Source: Thermomucor indicae-seudaticae
Taxonomy: Eukaryota; Mucoromycota; Mucoromycetes; Mucorales; Lichtheimiaceae
Direction of reading: 5' to 3'
NCBI GenBank assembly: GCA_000787465.1
Contig: JSYX01000246.1
Location: 1 to 48,415, forward strand
Length of the DNA: 48,415 bases
Part shown: one piece after another, positions 20,754-30,133 of the stretch
Layout: each line of letters begins with the position of its first letter
How positions within the stretch are numbered: the stretch's first letter is position 1
Program-made: the position numbers and the translations under genes
The notes under the pieces: model-generated
Databases searched by the model: none
What the model was told of the DNA's origin: nothing
Seen by the model: only the letters and a program-made list of their open reading frames with translations

Positions 20754-20782
20754 TTATAGTGGGCACTACGCGCGCTGCAAAA
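20737..20782. repeat. Near-perfect 18-bp inverted repeat with 10-nt loop
   Basis: Arms 20737-20754 (TTTTGCAGCGCGCGTGGT) and 20765-20782 (ACTACGCGCGCTGCAAAA) pair at 17 of 18 positions. The left arm is the right terminus of the TIR element. The right arm is an extra copy identical to 20345-20362. The structure ends 117 bp before the DBP3 start codon. Confidence 0.7.
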
Positions 20783-20797
20783 ACTTCTAAACTGCCC

Positions 20798-20806
20798 AAA
20801 AATTTT
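20798..20806 (+). promoter_or_regulatory. RRPE-like element upstream of DBP3
   Basis: The sequence AAAAATTTT, about 95 bp upstream of the DBP3 start codon, matches the core of the ribosomal-RNA-processing element found at ribosome-biogenesis genes in yeasts. This is a single short match, so chance is possible. Confidence 0.3.
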
Positions 20807-20899
20807 GCAACTGTGACCGCGGTTTTATTTCAGGCAGAAAAAAATGTTTCGCTCTGAAAACGAACCGAGGACTTCTTGCTTTTTGTCTTTTACTTTATC

Positions 20900-22583
20900 A
20901 TGGTTGTTGAAACAGAAAAGCTGGTTCCAGCGTCAAGCAAAGCAGAAAAGGTGAGATGTGAATGGAAGTCGTTTTTCATGTGGCATCCAATGTTGCTAAC
21001 CTGGGTCGTTTTAGCCCGAAAAGCGTAAAAGGGATGATTCGGCAGACGAAGTGAAAAAGAACAAGAAGAAAAAGAAGGACAACGATGCTAAGAAGCACAA
21101 GAAAGACAAGAAGTCCAAAGATAAAAAGAAGGAACACAAGAATCATAAAGAAAAAGGTGCACCGTCTCCTGCTGCTGCTGCCGCTGACGAAAAGAAAACG
21201 ACTTGTGATACACTTGCCAACTATCGGTATCAGGAGCACTCAACGCTCAAAGAACTTCCTGAAAGTGTCATCACTGAATATCTGACAAAGAATGAAATTA
21301 AGGTTGAAGGTGATTATCAACCTCGGCCAATTCTCGAGTTTCATCAGACGGGCGTACCGGATAACTTGCTCCAGGCCTTCAAAGACTTTGAAAAGCCTAC
21401 GCCAATCCAAGCTGCCACTTGGCCAATCTCGTTGTCTGGACGGGACCTGATTGGTATCGCCGAAACTGGATCCGGCAAAACGTACGCCTTCACAATTCCG
21501 GGTTTGGTGCATATCTCGTCGCAGCTCCGCAACAATAATCGCAAGGATAAACGACCCATCATGCTTGTTGTGTCCCCGACCCGTGAATTGGCCTTGCAAA
21601 GTGAAGAACAGGCAAAGAGGGCTGGCAAATCGTTGGGTGTACGTACGATCTGTGTGTATGGTGGCGTGAGCAAACAGCTACAGACCGAGGCTCTGCAACG
21701 CGGTGCTGAGATTGTGGTTGCGACACCAGGTCGTCTCATTGATCTGATCAACGACAACGCGTGCGACCTCAGCAATATCTCGTTTCTGGTACTGGATGAG
21801 GCCGACCGTATGCTCGACGATGGTTTTGAGAAGGACATTCGTACCATTATTGGCCTGACGCCAAAGACTCGGCAAACCCTCATGTTTTCCGCGACTTGGC
21901 CCGAGAGTATCAGAAAGCTAGCAGCAGACTTCTTGAACAACCCTATACGAGTGACGGTGGGATCAGACGATCTTGCAGCGTCCCAAAATGTGCAACAGAT
22001 TGTGCAAGTCGTCCCGAACGCACGCGACAAACAAACCAAACTTTTAGAGTTGTTAAGGAAAATACATAACCGTAAAAACCGCGTGCTCGTTTTTGCGCTG
22101 TACAAAAAAGAAGCGGACCGGATCGAAAATGTGCTTCGAAACAATGGTTACAAAGTGGTCGGCATCCATGGAAACAAAAGCCAAGCTGCACGTAACCAGG
22201 CTTTGGAACAGTTCAAGAATGGATCGCATCCTGTGATGGTGGCGACAGACGTGGCAGCACGCGGACTGGATATCCCTGACGTGGAATACGTCGTCAATCT
22301 GACGTTCCCTCTTACGATTGAATCCTACATTCATCGTATAGGACGAACTGGCCGAGGCGGAAAGAAGGGCACGGCATACACTTTCTTTTCAGATGAAGAT
22401 AAAGCCCACTCTGGTGAATTGATCAATGTCTTGCGGCAAGCCAACATGCCGGTCCCCGACGAACTACTAAAGTATGGCACCACTGTCAAAAAGAAGCAGC
22501 ACAGCGTGTATGGCGCGTTCTTCAAAGATACCACAGGGGCTCCTTCCAAAGGCACCAAGATCATCTTTGATGACACGGATTAA
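20900..22583 (+). CDS. DBP3: DEAD-box ATP-dependent RNA helicase Dbp3
   Basis: Two exons (20900-20950 and 21015-22583) code for 539 aa. A highly basic Lys-rich N-terminal tail (KKNKKKKKDNDAKKHKKDKK and on, about 20-65) is typical of Dbp3. The core carries the Q motif (F-E-KPTPIQ, about 145), motif I AETGSGKT (about 166-173), Ia PTRELA, GG, TPGR, motif II DEAD within VLDEADRML, motif III SAT, ARGLD and motif VI HRIGRTGRGG. Dbp3 acts in the nucleolus in early pre-60S processing near the A3 site of pre-rRNA. Exon 1 codes only MVVETEKLVPASSKAEK; without it the frame has no ATG before the Lys-rich tail. All catalytic motifs are intact. Confidence 0.95.
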
Positions 22584-22732
22584 TCTGCATGTCAATCGCT
22601 AACTCTCGCACTGGAATTTCCCCATCATCTCCCAACTTTTCTCTTTTGTGCATACAATTATTGCTTTCCATGTAGATTGTCAACGAGCTGTGAATAGGAT
22701 ACCCAGAGCTAGATCGACAATCCCAATAGATC

Positions 22733-24744
22733 TTAATATCGCTTGCTGAATGTGATCTTCAAATCTTTCGGTGTTATAATGCCCATCGGCACGGTAATAA
22801 GATGATCCTTGTGGTTGGAGTCTTCTGGCAAACGCCATTCGTATTTGCGTACTAAAGAATGGAGCGGTTACTTAGCTCCACGCCCTTCCGTCTTGCTAAG
22901 AGCAATCTTTGTGCACTTACATAGCATGGGTAAAAAGACACGTTGTTCGACCAGGCTAAAGTTCATACCGATACATTGCCTCGCCCCATTGCTAAAAGGA
23001 ACCCAGGGCATGCCGGTTCCAGAGAACTTATCGGCTTCTCCGTCTTTCTCAAAGCGTTCGGGTCTGAATACGAAGGGGTCCTTCCAGATGCGAGGATTGT
23101 GATGCAAGCCGTAGATGTCGATATTGACCCGCGTGCCTTTGGGTATAAAGGTGCCTTTGAGCTCGATATCCTGGGTGACTAGACGTGGAATCAAGGCTGG
23201 TACTGGTGGATTCGCTCGAAGAGCCTACATAAATATGGATCGGATATTCAAGAACGCTTTTGGTCATCTTTTATTACCTCCTTGATGACCATGTCAATGT
23301 AAGGCATTTGTTTTGTTTGTTCGGCTGTTGGCAGAACGTCGATAGGATCGTCACTCAGCACGCTGAGGGCTTCTGCTCTGGCTTTTTCTTGAATTTCCTA
23401 GCAAAAGCAAGATTGGGCGGGCGTCCGAGTTAAAACGGGTACTACTTTGTTTGCTAGAGGGATTTGTACCGGATGACGAGCCATATAATAAATAGCAAAA
23501 GACAAGGCGTTTGCCGTTGTGTCGTGTCCTGCCATGAAAAAGATGCAAAGATTGCTCTACAAGAAAACAGCCCTCAGGACTAAAGTAAATGAAACGAAAG
23601 TCTGATTTGTAATTATTACTTGGAGTTCTTCATTCGATAATTTTGCATCTTCCGTCACACTCTCGCTTTCTTCGAGCAACAATGTCAGCAGGTCTTTTTC
23701 ATGGTCTTTGATTTGGTTCAAGGCATCCTTGTTTTCCTTTAAAACTCTGCGTTTGTGGACAATCACATCGTTGAGCATGTTCATGAATTCTGTTAAATCC
23801 TGATGTCTCTTTTGGCGATCTGGAAAGAGCCATAGGAACCGGCTATCCAGAGCTGGAAAAACGAAAAACAAGGGATGGAACAGGCCATGGCAGAAACTGT
23901 TGTATCTCTGGACCCATTCGTTGTCAGGCTCGCTTATCGAATTGAAGTCAAAGCCAAATCCGGCCTTGCCGATCGCGTCTAGCGTCAGACGCTGCATAAG
24001 ATCAGGCACATCCAGCGTCGCTGTGCCGGCCTTGTCCATGGTCTCGAAAAGCTTGAGAGTCAGCTGGCCAAACAACTCGACAGGAAGCGAACGACGGAAC
24101 GCCGGGTTGGCAATCTGAATTGCTCAATCAGTCTTGATCTCTCCTCTCTCTCTACATTGAGCAAGCAGAATTACTATGCGCTGCTTCCTCCATTCATGCT
24201 GGTCATTCAGAAACACTATATTTGGGCCGGTCATTAAACGACCCATGAGCGTGCCCTCCCTGTTTTCCGAGAATTGCGTCTTTGGAAACAAATCTTGTTG
24301 AACATGTAAGCTGTCTCACAGACATAAACAAACGCCTATCAGCACACTCCCGCACACCCACTCACCTGTTTTTAGCAAGAATCTCTTTGCAATTTCAGGA
24401 TCCGTGATATGCACACACCAGCCGTTCTCATCGAATCGCTGTATAGATATTATCATCTACGTCTCTCCAGTCAGTCCCTCAGTTTTTACCGTATATAAGC
24501 CTTGCTCTACACTAGGCATCGTCACTTGCTCGACAATCTTGCGGATCGGCATACGGGTCCAAAGCAAGGCTTTAAGAAGTTTTAGCACATTTATCTGCGG
24601 GATATGGCGTATGGAACGCGGTGCTCGTGCCACTTTATCATATAGCACGTAAAGGGCGATAGTAGCTGCTACTGTTGCAATGGATATGGCTCCGATCTTT
24701 CGTTGGCTCAGAGCTATAGCACTTGGAATCGACGTTATGACCAT
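22733..24744 (-). CDS. Cytochrome P450 monooxygenase
   Basis: Eight exons: 24744-24490, 24438-24366, 24293-24175, 24114-23620, 23556-23470, 23397-23278, 23224-22921 and 22851-22733, for 523 aa. An N-terminal membrane anchor (AISIATVAATIALYVLY, about 19-35) places it on the ER. The I-helix AGHDTT lies at about 323-328, the K-helix ExxR is E383-A-L-R386, PERF follows, and the heme loop is FSNGARQCIG with ligand Cys467. Other landmarks are WRKQRIIANPAF (C-helix) and the AGFGFDF region. Build and spacing suit the large CYP3/CYP4-like clan; substrate and CYP family cannot be told from sequence alone. The frame is open for 46 more codons upstream to a Met at 24882, so a longer N-terminus is possible. 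No biosynthetic cluster surrounds it. Confidence 0.92.
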
Positions 24745-25190
24745 ACGAAAAACGAGCAGGACAAGAGAGAAAGCGAAAGGCCTACGGGAAAAAAGTTTGC
24801 AATTTGTGTGGCGACGTTGCAGTTGCAGATCATGCGTTTCACCTTGTGCAACGCGTACACGAAAATAAGGACAATATAGCACAGGTGACTCCGTGGGTGC
24901 TTAAGAAGCGGATCAGTGTTGTTTCTATTGAATGGCATATCTCATGCACATAAATTCGGCTATGCCCGAATACCTTACGAGATAATTTACTATAACACAT
25001 TCTTTTATTCATATGTTCTTCGCAATTCCTCTTTTGTCACCACTGTTGTTTGGTTGATGAATATCTTAGAATGAAACCTTTATGCAATCTGCAGTGGTGT
25101 GTTCAGCGTACTAGATTATATGTTAGTATGTACAAGACAGAAAGTACGGTACCAGAGAGAAACGTTGTATAGGTCACAGTGCAATGGATG
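24745..25190. other. Gap between P450 and GATA-finger gene
   Basis: About 450 bp that should contain the P450 promoter and the 3' end of the GATA-finger gene, both on the minus strand. No further gene is seen. Confidence 0.5.
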
Positions 25191-27683
25191 TTAGGAAGAT
25201 GAAAACGTTACCAGCCATCGTTCTAATATTCTCTGTACTACAGCTCCGCCATTGGGGTCCAGTTTTTCGAGAAACCTGATAGACATACTGTGAGACTCGT
25301 CGTTCGGCACCAATAAATCGATTCCAAAACGGTTTATAGGCTCTCCTCCACCGAGAACACATTTCATTATCAACACCTCTCGTTTTGATGGCTCCTCCTT
25401 CACCACTTCGAACTTCGTATTCTGAAGCAGCCGTTTGCTAATATCCATGGTAGCATTTGAGCCGTCCTTGGTCAAACGGATAGCAAACTTGTCCCCCACC
25501 AGCGTGACACCGCAATGAGGATGAACAAATAGCAGGGAAGGGGTGGTGAACTGGATCGATAATGTAGGTAGAGGTACACCTGCGCTGCTAAAGAGCGACG
25601 ATTGAGATGTTGTCGTGGAGACTGGACGCTTCGGTGGCGTCGGCTGCGCAGGAGGAACGGGATCTGAACGTCCCTGTTGATACGGGGTTGGTGGCATATG
25701 AACGAAAATAGGCTGAGGTGGCGGTCCGGGTACGGTGGGTGCAAAGGAAATAGGAGGCTGGAATGCTAAACAATGCTTAGCATATGGTATGCGATTCGTC
25801 CACGTGGTAATCTCTTACATTGAGGAGATGGAGCAACCTGAATAGCAAACGGCTGATCAGTGGCTGTGGTAGGTCTCTGTAAAAGTATGCTCTGTCCAGT
25901 CTGTTGGCGCTGCAAGACTTGTGCTGCATAGTATCCGAAACTGTTTCGATTCATCTTGGAACTTTCACTTTCGGCCTTTTTACGTTGCCTTTCCTTCTCC
26001 TTTTGTGATTCCTCTTCCTGTCGCTCTTGCTCTTGTCGTTCTCTTTCTAGCTGCAGCTCCCGATCACGTATACGCTGCTCTTTTGCTAGCCGTTTCTCTT
26101 CCTCTTTGCTTATTACTGGTGCCCCTTTCAAAATCTTTCCTTGACTCCACAATAGACCACAGGCATTACACAATGTGCCTGATCCCGCAGGACCGGGCCG
26201 CCACATCGCAGTATGTTTGGTACTGCAGTACAAACATTTCCTTAACCCATCGTCCTTGGAATTTGCATTCTTGCTCTTGGCTATTTCAGAATTTAAAGTA
26301 AATAACTGTGGATATTCCTGTGCCTAAAGGTTATGCTCACCTTCTTCATCTTTTTCGCTTCTCGGTCGTTTACCCAACTGCACAGCGTTGAGCATTTCAT
26401 TGCGTCTTTTCTCTGCTAACACCGGTCCGGATAGAACTTCAGGTACTGTATATGCTTTTTGTAACAAATCCTATTCGATTGGTGAGATCTTTTGGCCATG
26501 TGTTTCTTGTGTCGTTTCCTCACCTGTATCGCTGGATCGGATGTCGCATTGTAGCGAAGGAATGTCCGCTTTGGAATCGTCTGCATCTGTTTTTCATCCC
26601 GTCAGAACTGATCCTAGATAAACGCCAAAAGAAAACCAATGACCATACTTTGGCAATCATCTTTTCTCTAACAATCTCTGGTTTGTTCACTGTCGTGATA
26701 AGTGCATGAAACAAGTTCGCATCCACGTCCTTAAGTCTTATATTTGCAGGCTGATATGGCTTGCTTGGTTTCGTTATATTTTGGGTATCTTTTGCAGAAG
26801 ACTTGCTGGCAAAGTCCCGTATTGCGGCAATATCGCATTGATCGCCCCAGAGTTCTAACTTCTCCTTCGGGTCTTTGAAAAACTCGTCTCCTGCCTCAGT
26901 ATCGAGCGGAAGCAAAAATGAAGCCAATATCTACGAACAAGGGCATAAGAATACGCTTGTCTGACCGGAAACAGGCTGCACACAGTTACGCACCTCGAAT
27001 GGAGGATGCACTGTTGGCATCTCTAAGATCACGTCTTTTGGAAACAAAAATCTCTCTCCCGGATTTGCTTTGAACTCCATGACCAAATCACGGAAGACAA
27101 GTTCATGTGTAGGGCTTGCTCCATTCGGCACAGTATATGGAACGAAGGGTGCAAATATGTCTCCTGGTTGCTGAGCATTCGCTTGTGCTATAACCGCAGG
27201 TGGCGCAGTGTTCTGTTGATTTTCAGGAGACGTATTCGACAACACGTCGTTGTTCCCGGACAGTTGTATACCAGCTGCTTGCGCAATGTCGGTCCATGAC
27301 TCTATGCGGATCGCCTCATAAAAGCTGGTCTCTGGGAAGTAATGAGGACCGAGCTGGACAGTGCATGTTCCAACATATCGCATATTCGGCCATTTCTTTC
27401 GGCTATTGTTTGATCGACGAGGTTGCTTCACTGGATCATGTCGATATTTCACGAATACTGACGTCGTCCATCGTAGCCGCGACTGTAGCAATGCCAGGTG
27501 AAGTACGTGGCTGAGACATAAGATCAGCGCCGCGTCAAAAGTCAGGAATTCTAAAGTCGAGTACCTTTTCTGGGACTCTGCAGTTTGATCATCAGTTGAG
27601 GGTTGTTCATCGGTCGGTATATTGTAGTTTCGTATATTATTTTCTAGGCGCTTTTTGGCGGCTAAGATGGCCGAACTAGACAT
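25191..27683 (-). CDS. GATA-type zinc finger protein, probably chromatin or transcription related
   Basis: Seven exons: 27683-27565, 27510-26994, 26930-26649, 26586-26524, 26470-26341, 26280-25819 and 25765-25191, for 715 aa. The N-terminal half contains a well-formed block (KKWPNMRYVGTCTVQLGPHY, then FVPYTVPNGASPTHELVFRD) and a second one (ASFLLPLDTEAGDEFFKDP). A single GATA finger lies at about 386-411 (CLYC, 18 residues, CNAC); its loop contains WRPGPAGSGTL, closer to white-collar and plant-type fingers than to nitrogen-regulator GATA factors. A highly charged Glu/Arg helix follows (about 425-470), then a Gln/Pro-rich stretch and a folded C-terminal domain (FVHPHCGVTLVGDKFAIRLT to ILERWLVTFSSS). 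I do not recognise the flanking domains. It is divergent from eL20. The last intron choice and stop are well supported. Confidence 0.8.
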
Positions 27684-27830
27684 TGCAAGGCTGAGTCAAG
27701 GAGTGAGGCCGACTGGAGTGTTTAAATTTCCAAATGTGGAATGCTAATTTCCGGCCCGGACACACCGCGGCGAATGGGTAAGTGCGTTTCTTGAGGAATC
27801 AATGTACTTCCTCTCTTTTCGTGCAGACAG
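27684..27830. promoter_or_regulatory. Divergent promoter, GATA-finger gene / eL20
   Basis: The two start codons are separated by 147 bp. Within it, 27778-27826 has the look of a short intron (gtaagt start, pyrimidine tract, gtgcag end), so eL20 may have a spliced 5' leader. An upstream ATG at 27774 would be out of frame with eL20. Confidence 0.45.
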
Positions 27831-28822
27831 ATGGCATCCAGAGTAAGCAACCATCCATTTCTACATCCGTGTTCATCCATCCGTTCCCGGTCTGAAGGAC
27901 TGCTGGGCAAAGCAAACGACGTGATATTGTAATTTGTCGTTCCAACTCGTGGCAATCCTTCGGAACGTGGAATTGGCTCCCTTATTTTCTGCCCTTTTAT
28001 GCCTGAGAAGCAATGACTAAATACATCGTCTTCGTTTTTCTATGTATAGTTCCACGAATACCAGGTACGGGAGATAAACAGTGAGTGTAAGGAATTTTTG
28101 CTAATTTGGTGTGTATAGGTGGTCGGTCGTAAGCTTCCTTCGGAGAAGGAGCCTCACCCCAAGCTCTACCGCATGCGCATCTTTGCTCCTAATGTGGTCG
28201 TTGCTAAGTCCCGTTTCTGGTACTTCTTGAAGAAGCTCCGCAAGGTTAAGAAGGCCAACGGTGAAATTGTCTCGGTCAACGAAGTAAGCGGAAAGTTACG
28301 AAATTGCTGAACAAGAGCTGAGTTGACGTGATGCTTCGCAATCAGATCTTCGAGAAGCGCCCTGAGCAAATCAAGAACTATGGTATCTGGATTCGCTACG
28401 ACTCTCGCTCTGGTACCCACAACATGTACAAGGAATACCGTGCCATGTCCCGCGTCGAGGCTGTGGAAACTTGCTGTTCGTATTTTATAGAGTTCTTGCG
28501 CGCATGAAACCAATTTAATTAATTTATTTCTTACTTTTATACAGACCAGGATATGGCTGCTCGCCACCGTGCCCGTTTCGGTTCCGTTCAAATCATTCGC
28601 GTACGTTTTTGTAGAGGGTAACTACTGAATCATGCGCATGCACTTGTTCTGACGTGCGTCGATGTATAGGTCGCTGAGCTCAAGACTGCTGATGTTCGTC
28701 GCCAGTACATCAAGCAACTCTTGGTTCCCAAGCTCGCTTTCCCCTTGCCCCACCGTGTCATTCGCGCCGAGAAGAAGCACCGTCCTCTTTTCTTGGCCAA
28801 GCGTCCTTCCACTTTCTATTAA
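27831..28822 (+). CDS. RPL20: 60S ribosomal protein eL20 (L20/L18a)
   Basis: Six exons: 27831-27842, 28050-28064, 28119-28283, 28346-28475, 28545-28600 and 28670-28822, for 176 aa (yeast 172). The chain begins [18 protein letters not shown] and continues through [40 protein letters not shown] and [18 protein letters not shown] to KRPSTFY. It is a structural protein of the large subunit near the factor-binding side. The first two coding exons are only 12 and 15 nt, which is why the start codon lies 207 bp upstream of the first obvious homology. The exon 4 donor is GTTCGT at 28476; this gives ETCYQDMA, aligning with ETLYQDMA of yeast, whereas the next GT breaks the frame. Confidence 0.96.
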
Positions 28823-29611
28823 GCTGTTGTCTTTGCATGTTGCACTTTTGTAATATAGGATGATGGCGTTCAGAGGGAATGAACACACATGGATTCTGGT
28901 GTCAATGTTTATTTGACGATAAAACCGTGTGGATACGAGATCGCCGGATGATGTGAAACCGAACTCCGTTCGGATGGCTACTATTTCCGGATGCATTGCG
29001 CGCCGAGAGCGGTCAAGCTTTCTCCGGCGCCATAATGTCTAAGAAAGATTAATCTGAAATAGCGATACTTCATAGAGCGATAATTGAGATATTTATTAAC
29101 ACCCTTCGTCGATATAACCTTGTTTGTGCCAGATAGATGCCATATCAATTTCTCCATAAACGTTTGACCACTCTGAAAGCTTACATTGTGGCTGGCTAGC
29201 TGGCTGCATTGTCTGCATTTGCAAGGGACCCAAGGAGAAGCGGAAACATGGCTTATATTAGGAGAGAATAATGCAGATTCTATCCTGCCATATATCGGCT
29301 AGGTGAAGGCAGGCTGGTGTTTTGAATCAAAAGTAGGGCAAGGGCTTTTTCCTGCAAAAGGGAAAGAACAATAAATCAATGTAACAGTAAACAGAAGCGG
29401 GTGATAAAACGTGATGTCGTGTGAGGCTGGTCCTTGGGTGGAGTCAAAACGGGGAAAATGCGCCCCTTGGATAAGGCTAAAAAAGTATCTGATGCTTGCA
29501 GGACGATTAAAGCGTTTGTAGATTTATACAGCCCCGCTAAGCTGATGCATTTATACATATTTCAGTCATCGATCGTCAGGCTTTTTCTCCGTTCTCTTCA
29601 TTCTTGTAAAA
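28823..29611. other. Gap downstream of eL20
   Basis: About 790 bp with no supported gene. The long minus-strand frame at 28622-28996 is an antisense shadow of the last eL20 exons. The right end should hold the promoter of the serine-rich gene. Confidence 0.5.
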
Positions 29612-30133
29612 ATGTCGTCTAAAAGCAGCCACTTCTCGTCCACAACCTCAGCTAAATCTTCTAGCAGATATTCTGTGCAGGGAGCCTTTCACAGAATCTC
29701 GCGTTTGTTTTCACGGAACGGCCCCACAGCGAAGAAAGCGCAAAATATGACCAACAGTCAGCTTAGTTCATCATCGTCGTCAGTACCGTCCTACCGATGG
29801 TCCTCTTCTTCAAGCTACTCCGACCAACGCCGCGTCGAAGGTCAGGCCAGCACACCTCTTTCGTCGCCACCATCGACTCCTCAAAGCTCCAGAAAACGCT
29901 ATTCGACCCCGGTGCACCATCGGGCTTGTCAACAGGAGCAGACGGATAATGCCGAGGACGCCGTCCGACCATCCATGCTCATTCCACCTTACAGCCCGAC
30001 TTATTGCAAACCCAATGAATTTCCATACTCGAACTTTTACATGAAACTGCCTAACGGGCAATACTTGGTGCGCTATCGGTCCGGAAACCGAGAGATATTG
30101 GGTTATGAGATTCTTGAAGAGTACATGATATGA
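29612..30133 (+). CDS. Serine-rich protein of unknown function, single exon
   Basis: An uninterrupted 173-aa frame. The first 115 residues are dominated by Ser with basic patches (SSKSSHFSSTTSAKSSSRYS, RISRLFSRNG) and are probably disordered. The last 55 look folded and aromatic: PYSPTYCKPNEFPYSNFYMK, LPNGQYLVRYRSGNREILGY, EILEEYMI. No family is recognised. No signal peptide or membrane segment is present. The folded tail suggests a real gene rather than a chance frame. Confidence 0.6.
   Translation: MSSKSSHFSSTTSAKSSSRYSVQGAFHRISRLFSRNGPTAKKAQNMTNSQLSSSSSSVPSYRWSSSSSYSDQRRVEGQASTPLSSPPSTPQSSRKRYSTPVHHRACQQEQTDNAEDAVRPSMLIPPYSPTYCKPNEFPYSNFYMKLPNGQYLVRYRSGNREILGYEILEEYMI

Noticed and set aside
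20737..20793. Helitron 3' end (hairpin followed by CTAA)
   Set aside because: CTAA lies only a few bases after the stem, and the arms double as termini of an element with TTA duplications, which Helitrons do not make.
21344..22144. A 266-codon minus-strand frame inside DBP3
   Set aside because: Antisense of the helicase core, with all DEAD-box motifs clearly on the plus strand.
22733..27683. Secondary-metabolite cluster around the P450
   Set aside because: Neighbours are a helicase and a GATA-finger/ribosomal pair; no synthase, terpene cyclase or dedicated transporter is present.
28042..28064. ATG at 28042 as the eL20 start
   Set aside because: It is out of frame with FHEYQ. The ATG at 27831 followed by a 207-nt intron gives MASRFHEYQ, which fits the family.
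28622..28996. A 124-codon minus-strand frame over the eL20 3' end
   Set aside because: Antisense shadow of a highly conserved ribosomal protein gene.
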